From assembly GCA_902787575.1 (NCBI GenBank), contig CADAGX010000002.1, positions 62,001 through 126,000 of the forward strand: a stretch of 64,000 nt of DNA, in the 5' to 3' direction. Below the pieces are notes generated by a model. The model was given only the letters and a program-made list of their open reading frames with translations. It did not search any database and was not told where the DNA came from. Shown piece after piece: positions 1 to 7,145 of the stretch. A program made the translations under genes and the position numbers. This DNA is from an uncultured Bacteroidales bacterium (lineage in GTDB: Bacteria; Bacteroidota; Bacteroidia; Bacteroidales; Bacteroidaceae). The first letter of the stretch is position 1. Each line of letters starts with the position of its first letter.

Positions 1-517
1 ATTCTTCTGTGATTACTTCGTGACAGCGGCGAAGAGGATAGAGGTTCTTTATCAGATCCAGCAGCGCGTATAGGGTGGGGACGTGGCTGTACGGACCAAA
101 ATACGTGCCAGTTTTCTTATTTATCTTTCGTGTCTGAAAAATCCGCGGCAGATATTCGTTCGTCACGACGATGCTTGGATAGGTTTTCCCGTCCTTGAGC
201 AGAATATTATAGCGTGGCGTCCATTGCTTTATCAGGTTGTTTTCCAGCAACAAAGCGTCCTCTTCGGTATTCACCACGATGTAACGGATGTCGCGAATCT
301 TACTAACCAGCATCGCTGTCTTGCGGTTTTCGTGTTCCTTAGAGAAGTAGGAATAGACGCGACGTTTCAGATTCTTCGCCTTGCCCACATAGATGATCGT
401 TCCCGTCTCGTCGAAATACTGATAGCATCCCGGCTTTTCTGGCAGATTAAGCACGATACCTCGCAGATAATCAGCCAGTTTCTGTTTTTCCTCTGAGACG
501 GTTTTTTCTTTCATCAT
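1..517 (-). CDS. uvrC: UvrC, excinuclease ABC subunit C (N-terminal part, runs off the left edge)
   Basis: UvrC makes the dual incisions around bulky DNA lesions in nucleotide excision repair with UvrA and UvrB. About 172 N-terminal residues are visible, read leftward off the edge. They contain the GIY-YIG nuclease domain: the GCYQYF strand, then IIYVGKAKNLKRRV, and downstream the family segment TYPSIVVTNEYLPRI and the YFGPYS motif. Two adjacent ATG codons (517 and 514) could start it, and no clear ribosome binding site decides between them. It lies 28 bp after apt on the same strand and is probably the last visible gene of a radical SAM - mnmG - apt - uvrC operon. The family assignment is secure from the motifs; the C-terminal UvrBC, RNase H-like and HhH parts lie outside the window. 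Confidence 0.95.
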   Translation of the reverse strand, partial: MMKEKTVSEEKQKLADYLRGIVLNLPEKPGCYQYFDETGTIIYVGKAKNLKRRVYSYFSKEHENRKTAMLVSKIRDIRYIVVNTEEDALLLENNLIKQWTPRYNILLKDGKTYPSIVVTNEYLPRIFQTRKINKKTGTYFGPYSHVPTLYALLDLIKNLYPLRRCHEVITEE

Positions 518-545
518 GTGGAAGAACTAACTATAAACCAAGGCA

Positions 546-1076
546 TTATATCTTCATCAATGTAGAAATCTCTACATCTGGCGCAAAAACCGACCTGCCA
601 TTCAAGCCTTCAATGGTCAGCTCAATCAGGAAATTTATATATACCTTGCGAGGATTAAACTGTTGCACAAGGTTGTAAGCCGCCTTCATGCTGCCGCCCG
701 TAGCCAAGAGGTCGTCGTGCAGAAGCACAACGTCGTCATCCGTGATTGCATCCGTATGAATCTCTATTGTGTCCTTGCCGTATTCTTTCATATACGTTTC
801 CTTTCGCGTCTCGGCAGGCAACTTTCCTGGCTTACGACACATCACAAATCCTGCTCCGAGCTTCACTGCCAATGCAGCCCCCACAACGAATCCTCGACTC
901 TCTATGCCCACTACTTTGGTTATGCCCTTATCTTTATAAATATCGTACAGCTCATCCACCATCAGACGAAGGCACTCGGCATTCTTGAAGAGCGTACTCA
1001 CGTCCTTAAACTGAATGCCAGGGATAGGAAAGTCGGGCACGTTTCGCAGATTCTTAAGCAATGTTTCGTTGTTCAT
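546..1076 (-). CDS. apt: Adenine phosphoribosyltransferase
   Basis: Converts adenine and PRPP to AMP plus pyrophosphate in cytosolic purine salvage. The 176-residue protein has the usual length. It starts MNNETLLKNLRNVPDFPIPGI, with the typical FKDVSTLF segment near residue 26, the GIESRGFVVGAAL loop and the PRPP-binding motif VVLLHDDLLATGGSM. The ATG at 1076 is preferred over an in-frame TTG at 1082. The gene sits between mnmG (49 bp upstream) and uvrC (28 bp downstream) on the same strand. The gap to mnmG contains a perfect parS site. No separate promoter was recognised, so cotranscription from the radical SAM promoter is likely. Confidence 0.95.
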   Translation of the reverse strand: MNNETLLKNLRNVPDFPIPGIQFKDVSTLFKNAECLRLMVDELYDIYKDKGITKVVGIESRGFVVGAALAVKLGAGFVMCRKPGKLPAETRKETYMKEYGKDTIEIHTDAITDDDVVLLHDDLLATGGSMKAAYNLVQQFNPRKVYINFLIELTIEGLNGRSVFAPDVEISTLMKI

Positions 1077-1109
1077 AATCAATTGTTTATAGTTAAAGTA
1101 TTCGTGTTT

Positions 1110-1125
1110 TGTTTCACGTGAAACA
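1110..1125. promoter_or_regulatory. parS: parS chromosome-partitioning site
   Basis: The palindrome TGTTTCACGTGAAACA is an exact match to the known bacterial parS consensus (TGTTNCACGTGAAACA), the loading site for ParB in origin segregation. It ends exactly where the mnmG stop codon begins and occupies the short mnmG-apt gap. parS sites generally cluster near replication origins, which agrees with the DnaA-box-like cluster about 6 kb to the right. I saw no second perfect copy in the window. Confidence 0.9.
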
Positions 1126-2997
1126 TCATCTGTTCAGCAGCACAAGCAGGACATTTATATCGCTGGGCGAAACACCTGGGATGCGACTTGCCTGAGCTAA
1201 AGTTTCCGGATCGATGCGTTTCAGTTTCTGACGTGCTTCTGTGGAAAGAGAGAGTAGGGTGTCGTAGTCGAAACGTCCTCGAATGCGAATGTCCTCCAAG
1301 CGCTGCATTTTGTCAGCAATCTCTCTTTCGCGCATAATGTAGCCAGCATATTTCATGCGCACTTCTGCCGCTTCTTTTATTTCGTCCTTTCTATCAGAGA
1401 GGGTGTTCAGTAACTCTGATAGCTTAGGGATAAATGGTGATAGATTCTGCAGGTTTAACTGCGGCCGAGCGATAAGGTCGATAAGCTTGCATCCACGCTC
1501 CAGAGGGGTAGTATCTAATTTAGGTAGGGCTTCATTGATATAGGCAGCCTTCACACTATATTCCCTACAGAAGGATATAATCTCTTCGATTTTCTCTTTC
1601 TTCTTATTCCAGTGTTCGAAACGCTCTTTTGTTGCCAATCCGACTTCGAAGCTACGCTCAGTAAGTCGTGCGTCTGCATCATCTTGCCGCAGAAGTATGC
1701 GGTATTCAGCACGACTGGTAAACATGCGATACGGTTCATCCACACCTTTCGTCACCAGATCGTCAATCAGCACACCAATATACGACTCATCACGATGCAT
1801 AATAAAAGGCGATGCACCCGAGCATTTCAGTGCAGCATTCATTCCAGCCACAAGACCCTGTCCGGCTGCTTCTTCGTATCCAGTGGTTCCGTTTACTTGA
1901 CCTGCCATAAACAAACCGTCCACGAGCTTCGATTCCAACGAGTGGTTGAGCTGTGTCGGGTCGAAGAAATCGTACTCTATGGCGTAGCCGGGACGATAAA
2001 TCTGCAAATCGCGGAAGGCAGGAATCAGACGCAGAGCCTCTACCTGCGCATCGATGGGCAAGCTGCTGCTGAAGCCATTCAGATAGTATTCCTGTGTGCT
2101 TGTGCCTTCCGGCTCCAGAAAAAGTTGATGTTGCTCCTTGTCGGCAAACGTGACGAGTTTCGTTTCTATGCTGGGACAGTAACGCGGCCCTATGCTCTGA
2201 ATCTGTCCGTTGAATAGGGGAGAGTCGGCCAAGCTCTGTCGCAGACGCTCATGCACTTGCGGATTTGTATACGTAATCCAGCAGGGCAACTGCGGCAACT
2301 GTCGCGGCTCGCCCATAAAGGAAAACTTATGGAAGTCCGTTTCGCCTGGCTGCTCTTGCATTTCGTCGAAGTGGATACTCCTTCCGTCAATTCGTACGGG
2401 CGTACCGGTCTTCATACGTCCGGACTTGATGCCGTGCCGAGTGATGCTCTCCGTCAGGCAGAGGCTGGGCGGCTCTGCACACCTGCCTCCTTGTATCTTG
2501 GTGCGCCCCACGTGCATCAGCCCGTTTAAGAAAGTGCCCGCGGTTAATACCACGCATCGTGCTCGTATCACCACATCCAGATATGTCAGAACACCTGTCA
2601 CTTGTCCATTCTCTACAAGCAGTTCTTTCACCTGATCCTGCCAGATATTCAGATTTGGTGTGTTCTCCAGCACCTCGCGCCAAGCCCATATAAACTTATT
2701 CCGGTCGCATTGTGCACGCGGGCTCCACATCGCCGGTCCCTTCGAGCGGTTCAGCATTCTGAATTGTATGGCCGTCTGGTCCGTCACCTCGCCCATGTGT
2801 CCGCCAAGTGCATCTATTTCTCTGACAATCTGACCTTTGGCTATTCCTCCAACGGCAGGATTGCAGCTCATTTGCGCTATCTTGTTCATGTCCATCGTCA
2901 CAAGACAAGTCTTTGCACCGAGCTTGGCACTGGCAGTGGCAGCCTCACATCCGGCGTGACCCGCACCTATTATCACCACATCGTACTTCAGTTCCAT
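1126..2997 (-). CDS. mnmG: MnmG (GidA), tRNA uridine-5-carboxymethylaminomethyl modification enzyme
   Basis: FAD-dependent partner of MnmE that installs the cmnm5 group on wobble U34 of several tRNAs. The 623-residue length is standard. The N-terminus has the dinucleotide-binding loop VVIIGAGHAGCEAA (residues 8-21), then MSCNPAVGGIAKGQIVREIDALGG with the conserved cysteine, and the second conserved motif TAGTFLNGLMHVG. The C-terminal helical region ends SRIPGVSPSDINVLLVLLNR, typical of the family. The ATG at 2997 is the natural start. It lies 21 bp after the radical SAM gene. In many bacteria this gene lies close to oriC, and here parS abuts its stop codon. Confidence 0.97.
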   Translation of the reverse strand: MELKYDVVIIGAGHAGCEAATASAKLGAKTCLVTMDMNKIAQMSCNPAVGGIAKGQIVREIDALGGHMGEVTDQTAIQFRMLNRSKGPAMWSPRAQCDRNKFIWAWREVLENTPNLNIWQDQVKELLVENGQVTGVLTYLDVVIRARCVVLTAGTFLNGLMHVGRTKIQGGRCAEPPSLCLTESITRHGIKSGRMKTGTPVRIDGRSIHFDEMQEQPGETDFHKFSFMGEPRQLPQLPCWITYTNPQVHERLRQSLADSPLFNGQIQSIGPRYCPSIETKLVTFADKEQHQLFLEPEGTSTQEYYLNGFSSSLPIDAQVEALRLIPAFRDLQIYRPGYAIEYDFFDPTQLNHSLESKLVDGLFMAGQVNGTTGYEEAAGQGLVAGMNAALKCSGASPFIMHRDESYIGVLIDDLVTKGVDEPYRMFTSRAEYRILLRQDDADARLTERSFEVGLATKERFEHWNKKKEKIEEIISFCREYSVKAAYINEALPKLDTTPLERGCKLIDLIARPQLNLQNLSPFIPKLSELLNTLSDRKDEIKEAAEVRMKYAGYIMREREIADKMQRLEDIRIRGRFDYDTLLSLSTEARQKLKRIDPETLAQASRIPGVSPSDINVLLVLLNR

Positions 2998-3018
2998 GCG
3001 TTCCGAAACATCATTTCT

Positions 3019-3798
3019 TTAATAACTAACACTGCAAGGAATGCCCAAGGCACGTATCTTGTCGGCTATGGCATCCAGCTCCTCCGGCGTTGCCTTTTGC
3101 AAACCACGTGCTGGCGTCTCGCGGTCGATGGTATAAACCATTACACTCTGCGGCTGTATCGTCTTAATGGCAGATAGATAAGGAGTTACGAATGCTTCCT
3201 CGTCTATGTTGGACACACTTCGACCTTCGAATTCGCCCTTCATAAACAATGTCTGTATGATGACGTGTCCGTCAAATTCCTTCAATTCCTCAATCTTTTT
3301 CTGCACATCATATGCCCCTTGCGGACGGTCCACCCGTTCGATGTATTCCTGCGATACTGTGTCGAGCTTCTGTATGTTGTTATCGAACAGCAACAGTGCT
3401 TGGCGGATTTCTGGCCGGTGAATCTGCGTGCCGTTGCTCAGGATGCTAAGTTTTGCCGACGGGCAATGTATGTCCCTCACTTTCAGCACGCGGTGCACTA
3501 TCTCAGGAAACTGAGGATGCAGCGTGGGTTCCCCATTTCCAGCAAATGTCAGCACGTCGGGCGTCAACCCTTCTGCCTTCATTTCCTCCAGTTTTGCAGT
3601 CAGCACAGCCTCCACCTGTTCGGGCGAGGGTAGGGGATTGTGCGTGCGATGGTCGGCGTTGAAGCCGCATTCGCAGTAAATACAATCGAAGCTGCACCAT
3701 TTTCCACCTTCGGGCAACAGATTTATGCCCAACGAAATGCCCAAACGTCTGCTTCTGACGGGACCAAAGACCGGCGAAGGATAAATTATCGTACTCAT
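3019..3798 (-). CDS. Radical SAM protein of the COG0731 (wyosine-like) group
   Basis: A 259-residue radical SAM protein starting MSTIIYPSPVFGPVRSRRLG. The [4Fe-4S]-binding CX3CX2C motif is in KWCSFDCIYCECGF (about residue 37). A glycine-rich TFAGNGEPTLHP follows, as expected for SAM binding. The FGPVRSRRLGISLGINLLP opening is characteristic of the small radical SAM group related to archaeal TYW1. Its substrate in bacteria is not established, and I do not assign one. The ATG at 3798 is chosen over upstream in-frame codons because a consensus promoter lies at 3808-3838, which would place any longer start upstream of transcription. It is the first gene of the leftward operon with mnmG. Confidence 0.85.
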   Translation of the reverse strand: MSTIIYPSPVFGPVRSRRLGISLGINLLPEGGKWCSFDCIYCECGFNADHRTHNPLPSPEQVEAVLTAKLEEMKAEGLTPDVLTFAGNGEPTLHPQFPEIVHRVLKVRDIHCPSAKLSILSNGTQIHRPEIRQALLLFDNNIQKLDTVSQEYIERVDRPQGAYDVQKKIEELKEFDGHVIIQTLFMKGEFEGRSVSNIDEEAFVTPYLSAIKTIQPQSVMVYTIDRETPARGLQKATPEELDAIADKIRALGIPCSVSY

Positions 3799-3806
3799 AA
3801 CTGCTT

Positions 3807-4072
3807 GCAAAGTTACGGAAAAACGAGAGAAATGCAAAGAGAAAATATTTTTTCTCTTTCATTTCCGAGGCGTAGTAACTTAGACAAACTGGTCAAAGTT
3901 ACGGAAAGTCGAGTGCAGAACAAAAGAAATCCTTTTCTTTTTTATGCCGAGACGGAGTAACTTCGACGCCTTTTGAAGTCAAAGCTACGAATAAGCGAAG
4001 AAAGAACCAAGCATAAATAGTTTATTTGCTTTACTCTTTGGAACACAAGTACCTTCGAGAGTAGCTAATAAT
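3807..4072. repeat. Three consecutive imperfect palindromes with promoter-like ends
   Basis: Three inverted repeats follow one another at about 3807-3884, 3894-3968 and 3980-4072. Each left arm opens CAAAGTTACG or CAAAGCTACG, and each right arm ends in GTAAC or GTAGC, so each could form a hairpin of 75-90 nt. The outer ends carry the -7 promoter motif pointing leftward. No coding potential was seen. This looks like an interspersed palindromic repeat, with the first copy also serving as the radical SAM promoter. Confidence 0.6.
3808..3838 (-). promoter_or_regulatory. Promoter of the radical SAM - mnmG - apt - uvrC operon
   Basis: Reading leftward, TTTG (3838-3835), a 19-bp spacer and TAACTTTG (3815-3808) match the Bacteroidota sigma-ABfr consensus TTTG / TAnnTTTG. 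The predicted transcription start is within about 10 nt of the ATG at 3798. The promoter forms one arm of a palindrome. Confidence 0.75.
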
Positions 4073-4092
4073 TACGGAAAAAGGAATTCCTG

Positions 4093-4170
4093 CCTCACGT
4101 AGCAAAGCTCATTGCAACGTGTAGTTTTCTCTTTTTTCACACGTGGCAATTACAAATTATACGTGTTATT
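4093..4170. repeat. Phased palindrome array A (degenerate copy)
   Basis: Four cores (ACGTAG 4097, ACGTGT 4117, ACACGT 4139, ACGTGT 4161) are spaced 20, 22 and 22 bp apart. Flanks such as TTGCA...AGTT and TTC...GGCAA are shared with the better-preserved arrays at 39.3, 53.0 and 63.2 kb. This is a degenerate member of the same family. It lies directly beside the iteron block at 4180. Confidence 0.55.
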
Positions 4171-4179
4171 TCTTCGAAA

Positions 4180-4290
4180 CCTACACTTTTTGCCCGAACC
4201 TACACGCGAACCTACACCCACTTAACACGTTGCTATCCAACATGCTAACCGCCAAAAAGTGTAGGATGTAGGTTTTTTTCGAGAAAAAAT
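4180..4290. repeat. Solitary CCTACAC iteron block (copy 1)
   Basis: CCTACAC occurs at 4180, 4199 and 4211. An inverted GTGTAGG follows at 4259 with a second TGTAGG at 4267, then a T-run and GAGAAAAAAT. The spacing (19, 12, then 79 from first to inverted copy) is identical to the block at 29158-29250 next to the VirE gene. No VirE gene is present here, so this is a solo or remnant copy. Confidence 0.75.
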
Positions 4291-4518
4291 TTATTGGGGT
4301 AGAATGCATGTTATTCTTTGTTTATGCATCGTGGGTAGGAAATTTGCTTGTGTCCCATTCGTGTAATTCTGAAGGAGCGAGGCGGAGGAAGCATCTCAAG
4401 CATCGCAAAGCCTTTACAAATGATATTCCTCCAAACGTCGGTATGACAAGTGACAAGGAAGCCTTTGGAGCAAATATTACAGCAATTAAGCATATTTTGC
4501 TTTCTTTAAACTTTATCG

Positions 4519-4551
4519 TTTGCCGCATTCTGCACATTTTCTTTAACTTTG
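4519..4551 (+). promoter_or_regulatory. Promoter of the DUF4294 gene
   Basis: TTTG at 4519-4522 and TAACTTTG at 4544-4551 are separated by 21 bp, a good Bacteroidota promoter. It ends 9 bp before the ATG at 4561. This rules out the in-frame TTG at 4549 as the start. Confidence 0.75.
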
Positions 4552-4560
4552 CAGCGGATT

Positions 4561-5196
4561 ATGCGAAAAGCTTTCACCATAATTGCATTGCTGTGCTTCG
4601 TCACATCGTGTCTGATGGCTCAGGAAGATGTGGACGAGTTGCTGCCACAACAGCCACTCTCATACAAACTGAAGTTGCAGCGATACAGATACGTGAAGCC
4701 TATCATCGAACACGGCGACACGATGTGGTGCTACCTGCTGCCAGAACTACCCGTCTATCCTCCGCTGGTCTTCAAGAGTGCAAGGCAGCGGAGAGAATTC
4801 AACAAACTCATCTATAACGTAAAGCGTGTGCTGCCGTTGGCTCAACAGGTGAACAGCATGATTGCCGAGACATACGAAGTGCTGGAAAGCCTGCCCGACC
4901 AAAAATCTAAAGAAGCACATATACGCGATGTGGAACGCTGCATCAAGGAGCAATACACGCCCGAGATGAAGAAACTCACGTATTCGCAAGGAAAATTGCT
5001 CATAAAACTGGTGGACCGCGAGTGCAACCAGAACTCCTACGAGATAGTGAAAGCCTTCTTCGGTCCAACGAAAGCTACTTTCTATCAGGTGTTTGCCTGG
5101 ACATTCCGTGCCAGTCTGAAAAAGGAGTACCGACCGGAAGACGACGACAAACTCATAGAGCGAGTGGTTCGCCAAATAGAGACTGGGCAACTATAG
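4561..5196 (+). CDS. DUF4294 family secreted protein
   Basis: A 211-residue protein with a signal peptide (MRKAFTIIALLCFVTSCLMAQ). TSC near residue 16 could be read as a lipobox, but the ALMAQ-type signal peptidase I site fits as well. The mature part has the DUF4294 features: a short beta segment (HGDTMWCYLLPELPVYPP), then a long helical stretch (RQRREFNKLIYNVKRVLPLAQQVNSMIAETY) and the KKLTYSQGKLLIKLVDRE block. The function of this Bacteroidota family is unknown. The 3' end overlaps the convergent methyltransferase gene by 44 bp. The start is fixed by the promoter just upstream. Confidence 0.85.
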   Translation: MRKAFTIIALLCFVTSCLMAQEDVDELLPQQPLSYKLKLQRYRYVKPIIEHGDTMWCYLLPELPVYPPLVFKSARQRREFNKLIYNVKRVLPLAQQVNSMIAETYEVLESLPDQKSKEAHIRDVERCIKEQYTPEMKKLTYSQGKLLIKLVDRECNQNSYEIVKAFFGPTKATFYQVFAWTFRASLKKEYRPEDDDKLIERVVRQIETGQL

Positions 5197-5701
5197 CCCA
5201 AATGACAATGCCAGCCGTCACCGAGACGTTCATGCTGTGCTTTGTTCCATACTGAGGCACTTCGAGACAACCGTCACACTGGTCCACCACTGCCTGGTTC
5301 ACTCCCTTTACCTCGTTGCCCAATACGATGGCATATTTCTTTCCTGCTATGGTTTTGAAATCCTGAAGCATTGTGCTGCCCTCGCACTGCTCTACTGCCA
5401 ACACTGTGTAACCTTCGGATTGCAATTTCCTCACTGCATCCTCTGTCCGCTCGAAGCTCGTCCACGACACGCTGTCCTCTGCTCCTAATGCCGTCTTATG
5501 TATCTCGGGATGGGGTGGGGTGGCAGTGATACCACACAAATACACCGCCTCGAGACGAAAGGCATCGCACGTGCGGAAGACGGAACCCACATTATACAGG
5601 CTCCGCACATTGTCCAGAACCACAATGAGTGGGAATTTATGCGACGTGTGATACTCCTCCACCGAGAGGCGATTCATCTCTGTTACCTTGAGCTTTCTCA
5701 T
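5153..5701 (-). CDS. SpoU/TrmH-family RNA 2'-O-methyltransferase
   Basis: A 182-residue knotted SPOUT methyltransferase acting on tRNA or rRNA with S-adenosylmethionine. The three SpoU motifs are visible: motif 1 NVRSLYNVGSVFRTCDAF (about residues 31-48), motif 2 AIVLGNEVKGV, and motif 3 PQYGTKHSMNVSVTAGIV. There is no N-terminal substrate-binding domain, so it is a minimal single-domain enzyme. The exact RNA target cannot be told from sequence. A leftward -7 element (TACCTTTG, 5736-5729) lies about 28 bp upstream of the ATG. The C-terminus is encoded on sequence overlapping the end of the DUF4294 gene. Confidence 0.9.
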   Translation of the reverse strand: MRKLKVTEMNRLSVEEYHTSHKFPLIVVLDNVRSLYNVGSVFRTCDAFRLEAVYLCGITATPPHPEIHKTALGAEDSVSWTSFERTEDAVRKLQSEGYTVLAVEQCEGSTMLQDFKTIAGKKYAIVLGNEVKGVNQAVVDQCDGCLEVPQYGTKHSMNVSVTAGIVIWAIVAQSLFGEPLAL

Positions 5702-5780
5702 TCCTTATTATATATAGGTAGGACGAAACAAAGGTAATGCTTTTCTTTCATAAAACATCTGCGTTTCCAATAAAAAACGC

Positions 5781-5788
5781 TATATTTG
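5781..5788 (+). promoter_or_regulatory. -7 promoter element of the lipoprotein gene
   Basis: TATATTTG matches TAnnTTTG and lies 49 bp before the ATG at 5838. No good TTTG was found at the -33 position; a TTTC near 5764 is the closest. Confidence 0.5.
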
Positions 5789-5837
5789 CCACAGAAAGAA
5801 ACACTGACGTCGCATAAATCAAAAAATCTTGTATAAG

Positions 5838-6734
5838 ATGAAACTCCACAAATTTACAAAGCTTACCACAGCACTGCTGTTTTCCGTACCCCTCGTATCA
5901 TGTACACAAAAGGAGCAAACCTCGAAAACCGAAGTTCAACCCTACACACTTGCTTGCTACCACGAAGTAAACGGCAGACAAGGTGTTGCTTGCGAAGGTG
6001 ACTATTACTACGTCAGCGGTTCCACCACCCTAACTAAGTACGACAAGAACTGGAACATTGTTGCCCAGAACGATAAACCTTTTGCAGAAGGCTACGAGCT
6101 GGAAGTAAATCACATCGGTGACATAGATGTCTATAATGGAGAAATCTACTGCGGTGTGGAGCTCTTTCTCGATGGCGTGGCTTCCAACATACAAATAGCT
6201 GTGTATGACAGCGAAACTCTTACCCTAAAACGCACCTTCCCCTTCGAATCCGAAAGTGGACAAAACGAATGTTCTGGCATTGCTGTCAATCCCGACGAAG
6301 GAACTGTGTGGATGTGTGCTTGGCCCGATGACGAAGCAGGACACTATGTGTATCAGTATAAACTCGAAAGCGGAGAATATCTCGGCAAAACATGCCTCGA
6401 CCCTGCTCCTAAGTGGATACAAGGCATTGCTTATCACAAAGGAGCATATTATCTGACGGCAGACGATGGTGATGCAGATAATGATCAGTGTGATCATGTG
6501 TACAAAGCAGTTTGGTGCAAAAAAGAAAATGTTTTTAAAATTACTGAAGAAAAGAAACTGGATGACATTATTCGACAAGGAGAAATAGAAGGCTTGACTT
6601 TCGACACAGAACGCAACCAGTTGCTGGTGCTCTACAATCGAGGTGCCCGAATCATCCTTGGTATGCCTTCCGGCTTCTATTCTGGCTACGATCACGAAAT
6701 ACACGAAGTCTATACTTATAACATCAATAAATAA
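5838..6734 (+). CDS. Predicted lipoprotein, beta-propeller-like, function unknown
   Basis: A 298-residue protein starting MKLHKFTKLTTALLFSVPLVSC. The signal peptide ends in a lipobox (LVSC), so the mature protein should be lipidated and exported. The remainder alternates short beta-strand-like blocks (YYYVSGSTTLTKYDKNWNIV, GIAVNPDEGTVWMCAW, GIAYHKGAYYLTADDGDADND, EGLTFDTERNQLLVLYN), which suggests a YncE or SMP30-like propeller. No catalytic motif stands out, and I do not recognise the family. The ATG at 5838 is preferred over an in-frame TTG at 5829. It is monocistronic and is followed by the AT-rich putative origin. Confidence 0.7.
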   Translation: MKLHKFTKLTTALLFSVPLVSCTQKEQTSKTEVQPYTLACYHEVNGRQGVACEGDYYYVSGSTTLTKYDKNWNIVAQNDKPFAEGYELEVNHIGDIDVYNGEIYCGVELFLDGVASNIQIAVYDSETLTLKRTFPFESESGQNECSGIAVNPDEGTVWMCAWPDDEAGHYVYQYKLESGEYLGKTCLDPAPKWIQGIAYHKGAYYLTADDGDADNDQCDHVYKAVWCKKENVFKITEEKKLDDIIRQGEIEGLTFDTERNQLLVLYNRGARIILGMPSGFYSGYDHEIHEVYTYNINK

Positions 6735-7145
6735 AAAGAGCTTTAATAATAACAATCCTTGTTAATAACTGGCGCACTTATTATAAATAATCAACATGTA
6801 TCAACAATAAAATGGTGCAATGCCAATGATTTCAACAAAGCAACATTTTTATTAATTCCTTTCAACATATTTTTCTGAAGTTATTGAGCCATCAAATCAT
6901 AGAAAGTTATTATATTTGCAGTTATAAACAGATGTTGATAAATATACAAACTTAAGAATACATAGAAAGGAAAGAATTTAGTATATATAAAGAAGAGACA
7001 AGCATGATGAAGACTAAGGAAAAAGGAGGAAAAGAGCGTGGAAAACTATTAATAACTTTTCTATGCTATTTTTACTAACATTATCCACGGCCCATCATCA
7101 TCACATATCTATTTTTAAATAAAAGAAAAAATAAATAATTATATA
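6735..7145. other. oriC: AT-rich gene-free region with DnaA-box-like cluster (candidate oriC)
   Basis: This 411-bp intergenic stretch is strongly AT-rich. Matches or near matches to TTWTCCACA are TTATCCACG (7081-7089, +), TTTTCCACG (7045-7037, -) and TTATCAACA (6941-6933, -). Looser relatives are TTATTAACA (6768-6760, -), TAATCAACA (6788), GTATCAACA (6798), ATTTCAACA (6829), CTTTCAACA (6859) and TTATAAACA (6922). Genes to the left are mostly leftward and nadA and the antiporter are rightward. A perfect parS lies 5.6 kb away and mnmG is nearby. Each point is modest; together they suggest an origin. A TATATTTG -7 element at 6911-6918 may drive nadA. No dnaA gene is in the window. Confidence 0.55.

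Noticed and set aside
7004-7078. 24-residue ORF (starting MMKTKEKGGKERGKLL) upstream of nadA
   Set aside because: Too short, no homology recognised, and it overlaps the candidate DnaA-box cluster; an attenuator leader could not be supported.
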